64,000 bases of DNA. Origin: Confluentibacter citreus (lineage in GTDB: Bacteria > Bacteroidota > Bacteroidia > Flavobacteriales > Flavobacteriaceae). How positions within the stretch are numbered: the stretch's first letter is position 1; each line of letters starts with the position of its first letter. This document shows, one piece after another, positions 63,009 to 64,000 of this stretch. Both the position numbers and the translations under genes were made by a program. The notes under the pieces were generated by a model. It saw only the letters and a list, made by a program, of their open reading frames with translations. It was not told where the DNA came from and did not search any database. Where the stretch lies: positions 310,001 to 374,000 of the forward strand of contig NZ_NIXN01000001.1 in NCBI RefSeq assembly GCF_002807055.1. Direction: 5' to 3'.

Positions 63009-63944
63009 TTAACAAAACTTAGCTTTGATTTTATCTACAATAGTTTGCGCCAATTTTTCTTTGCTTTCAACAGTCCAACCCGCTACATGAGGTGATAAAA
63101 TAACATTTTTTGCGTTTATTAAATATTGGAAAGCTTCTGGCATTTCAGAAGAAAACAGGGCTTCAAACGATGTTTTTTCATATTCCAACACATCCAATCC
63201 GGCACCAAGAATTTTTCCAGATTTTAATGCCGAAACCAAATCGGCCGTCACCACACTTTTACCACGCGCTGTATTAATAAACCAAAAGGGGTTTTTAAAT
63301 TGATTTATTAATACAGTATTTATCATATTCAGCGTTAACACTGTTTGTGGAGTGTGTAAACTGACCACGTCTGCTTGTTCTTGTAATTCTTGAAGCGACA
63401 CTTGCTTGGCATTTTCATCGGCTACGTCGTCTAAAATATCATAACACAATACTTCAACATCAAACCCTTTTAATTTTTTCGCGAAGGATTTTCCTGTATT
63501 TCCATAACCAATAATGCCAACGGTTTTTCCATCCAATTCCACGCCACGATTGGCTTCCCGCAACCATTTACCTTGTCGCACTTCGGCATCAGCCTTATTT
63601 AGTTTATTAAAAAGAGACAACAACATACCTAGAGCATGTTCACCAACGGCATTTCTATTGCCTTCCGGTGCTGCAATCAACTCCACGCCTTTGACTTTTG
63701 CGTATTCAACGTCTATATTTTCTAATCCGGCACCAACACGTCCAATGAATTTTAGGTTTTTAGCTGCATCCAGAAATGATTTGTCTATTGTGAATCTGCT
63801 TCTTAAAATAATACCATCATAATCTGAAATTCTAGCTTCAATAGTTTCTTTTGAAGACGTGTAATCTTCATGATTAGTGAACCCTAAATCGTTTAACTGA
63901 TTTATTAAAAGTTCATGATTGGTATCTAGGTGAAGGATTTTCAT
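63009..63944 (-). CDS. D-2-hydroxyacid dehydrogenase
   Basis: The protein (311 residues from the ATG at 63944) reduces or oxidises a 2-hydroxy acid with NAD(P). It has GYGNTGKSFAKKL as the dinucleotide loop, and the catalytic Arg in NTARGKSV, Glu in LEYEKTSF and His in LSPHVAGWT, in the order of SerA/GhrB-type enzymes. The substrate may be 3-phosphoglycerate, glyoxylate or another; it lacks the C-terminal ACT domain of classic SerA. The frame opens five codons earlier at 63959, but MKILHLDTNHELLI is the better family start. Confidence 0.93.
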   Translation of the reverse strand: MKILHLDTNHELLINQLNDLGFTNHEDYTSSKETIEARISDYDGIILRSRFTIDKSFLDAAKNLKFIGRVGAGLENIDVEYAKVKGVELIAAPEGNRNAVGEHALGMLLSLFNKLNKADAEVRQGKWLREANRGVELDGKTVGIIGYGNTGKSFAKKLKGFDVEVLCYDILDDVADENAKQVSLQELQEQADVVSLHTPQTVLTLNMINTVLINQFKNPFWFINTARGKSVVTADLVSALKSGKILGAGLDVLEYEKTSFEALFSSEMPEAFQYLINAKNVILSPHVAGWTVESKEKLAQTIVDKIKAKFC

Positions 63945-64000
63945 GTGATGCTGAAACAAGTTTTGATTGACAAAGAATATTAAAACCCTAAAATAAGTTT

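Overview
The window is AT-rich chromosomal DNA from a member of the Flavobacteriaceae (Bacteroidota), probably marine. The call rests on type IX secretion sorting domains and a PorZ-like protein, TonB-dependent receptors with carboxypeptidase-like N-terminal domains, DUF4270 and DUF3157 proteins, a prolyl oligopeptidase, a LytTR two-component pair, A-rich leaders without clear Shine-Dalgarno sites, and repeated matches to the Bacteroidota -7 promoter element TAnnTTTG. No species is claimed.

Layout. 1-2387: start of a probable esterase, a membrane protein of the LPG-synthase/flippase type, panD and panC (minus). 2675-13848 (plus): a degenerate glycogen-synthase-like protein, a DUF4270 lipoprotein, glmS, a TonB-dependent receptor with an SGNH lipoprotein, then atpD-atpC. 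13911-19758 (mostly minus): sugar MFS transporter, umuD, umuC, a small membrane protein, DUF3157, and a MocR-type regulator divergent from a BtuB-like receptor (19836-21668). 21955-23988: NfeD-like protein plus flotillin. 24051-26298: LytTR regulator and sensor kinase. 26532-37810: JmjC-like cupin, recX, a T9SS cargo protein, recO-porZ, gdhA, an envelope protein, a DUF3298 lipoprotein, DinB and an ArsC-like protein. 37807-41127 (minus): the Feo iron operon including a 45-residue Cys-rich protein, then an SCO protein. 41296-42784: rseP and tRNA-Asn. 43053-47710: a large HAD protein, a 470-base gap with a possible coding remnant, and an ApbE-DUF2271/PepSY pair. 47825-53429 (minus): prolyl oligopeptidase, asd, mscL, alr, tdk. 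53617-64000: an unrecognised flavobacterial gene, rsmI, HopJ-family protein, a YwqK-like lipoprotein, OsmC, GNAT, recJ, an MFS exporter, lpxH, queD, a 2OG-Fe oxygenase, a 32-residue membrane protein and a 2-hydroxyacid dehydrogenase.

The content is mainly core metabolism (pantothenate, glucosamine, glutamate, lysine/threonine precursors, peptidoglycan D-alanine, lipid A, queuosine), envelope assembly and transport, DNA repair (UmuDC, RecX, RecO, RecJ) and iron uptake. There is no prophage, transposase, CRISPR array or recognisable defence island.

I do not see a clear new multi-gene system. The best leads are: a one-base frameshift in a T7 run inside the signal peptide of the prolyl oligopeptidase; a MocR regulator whose PLP-binding lysine is replaced by glutamine and which faces a TonB receptor across a palindrome; a 17-base leader motif shared by two unrelated genes; palindromes beside TonB-receptor promoters; dispersed inverted repeats between umuC and umuD and between a kinase and its regulator; and a decayed coding remnant near 45.4 kb.
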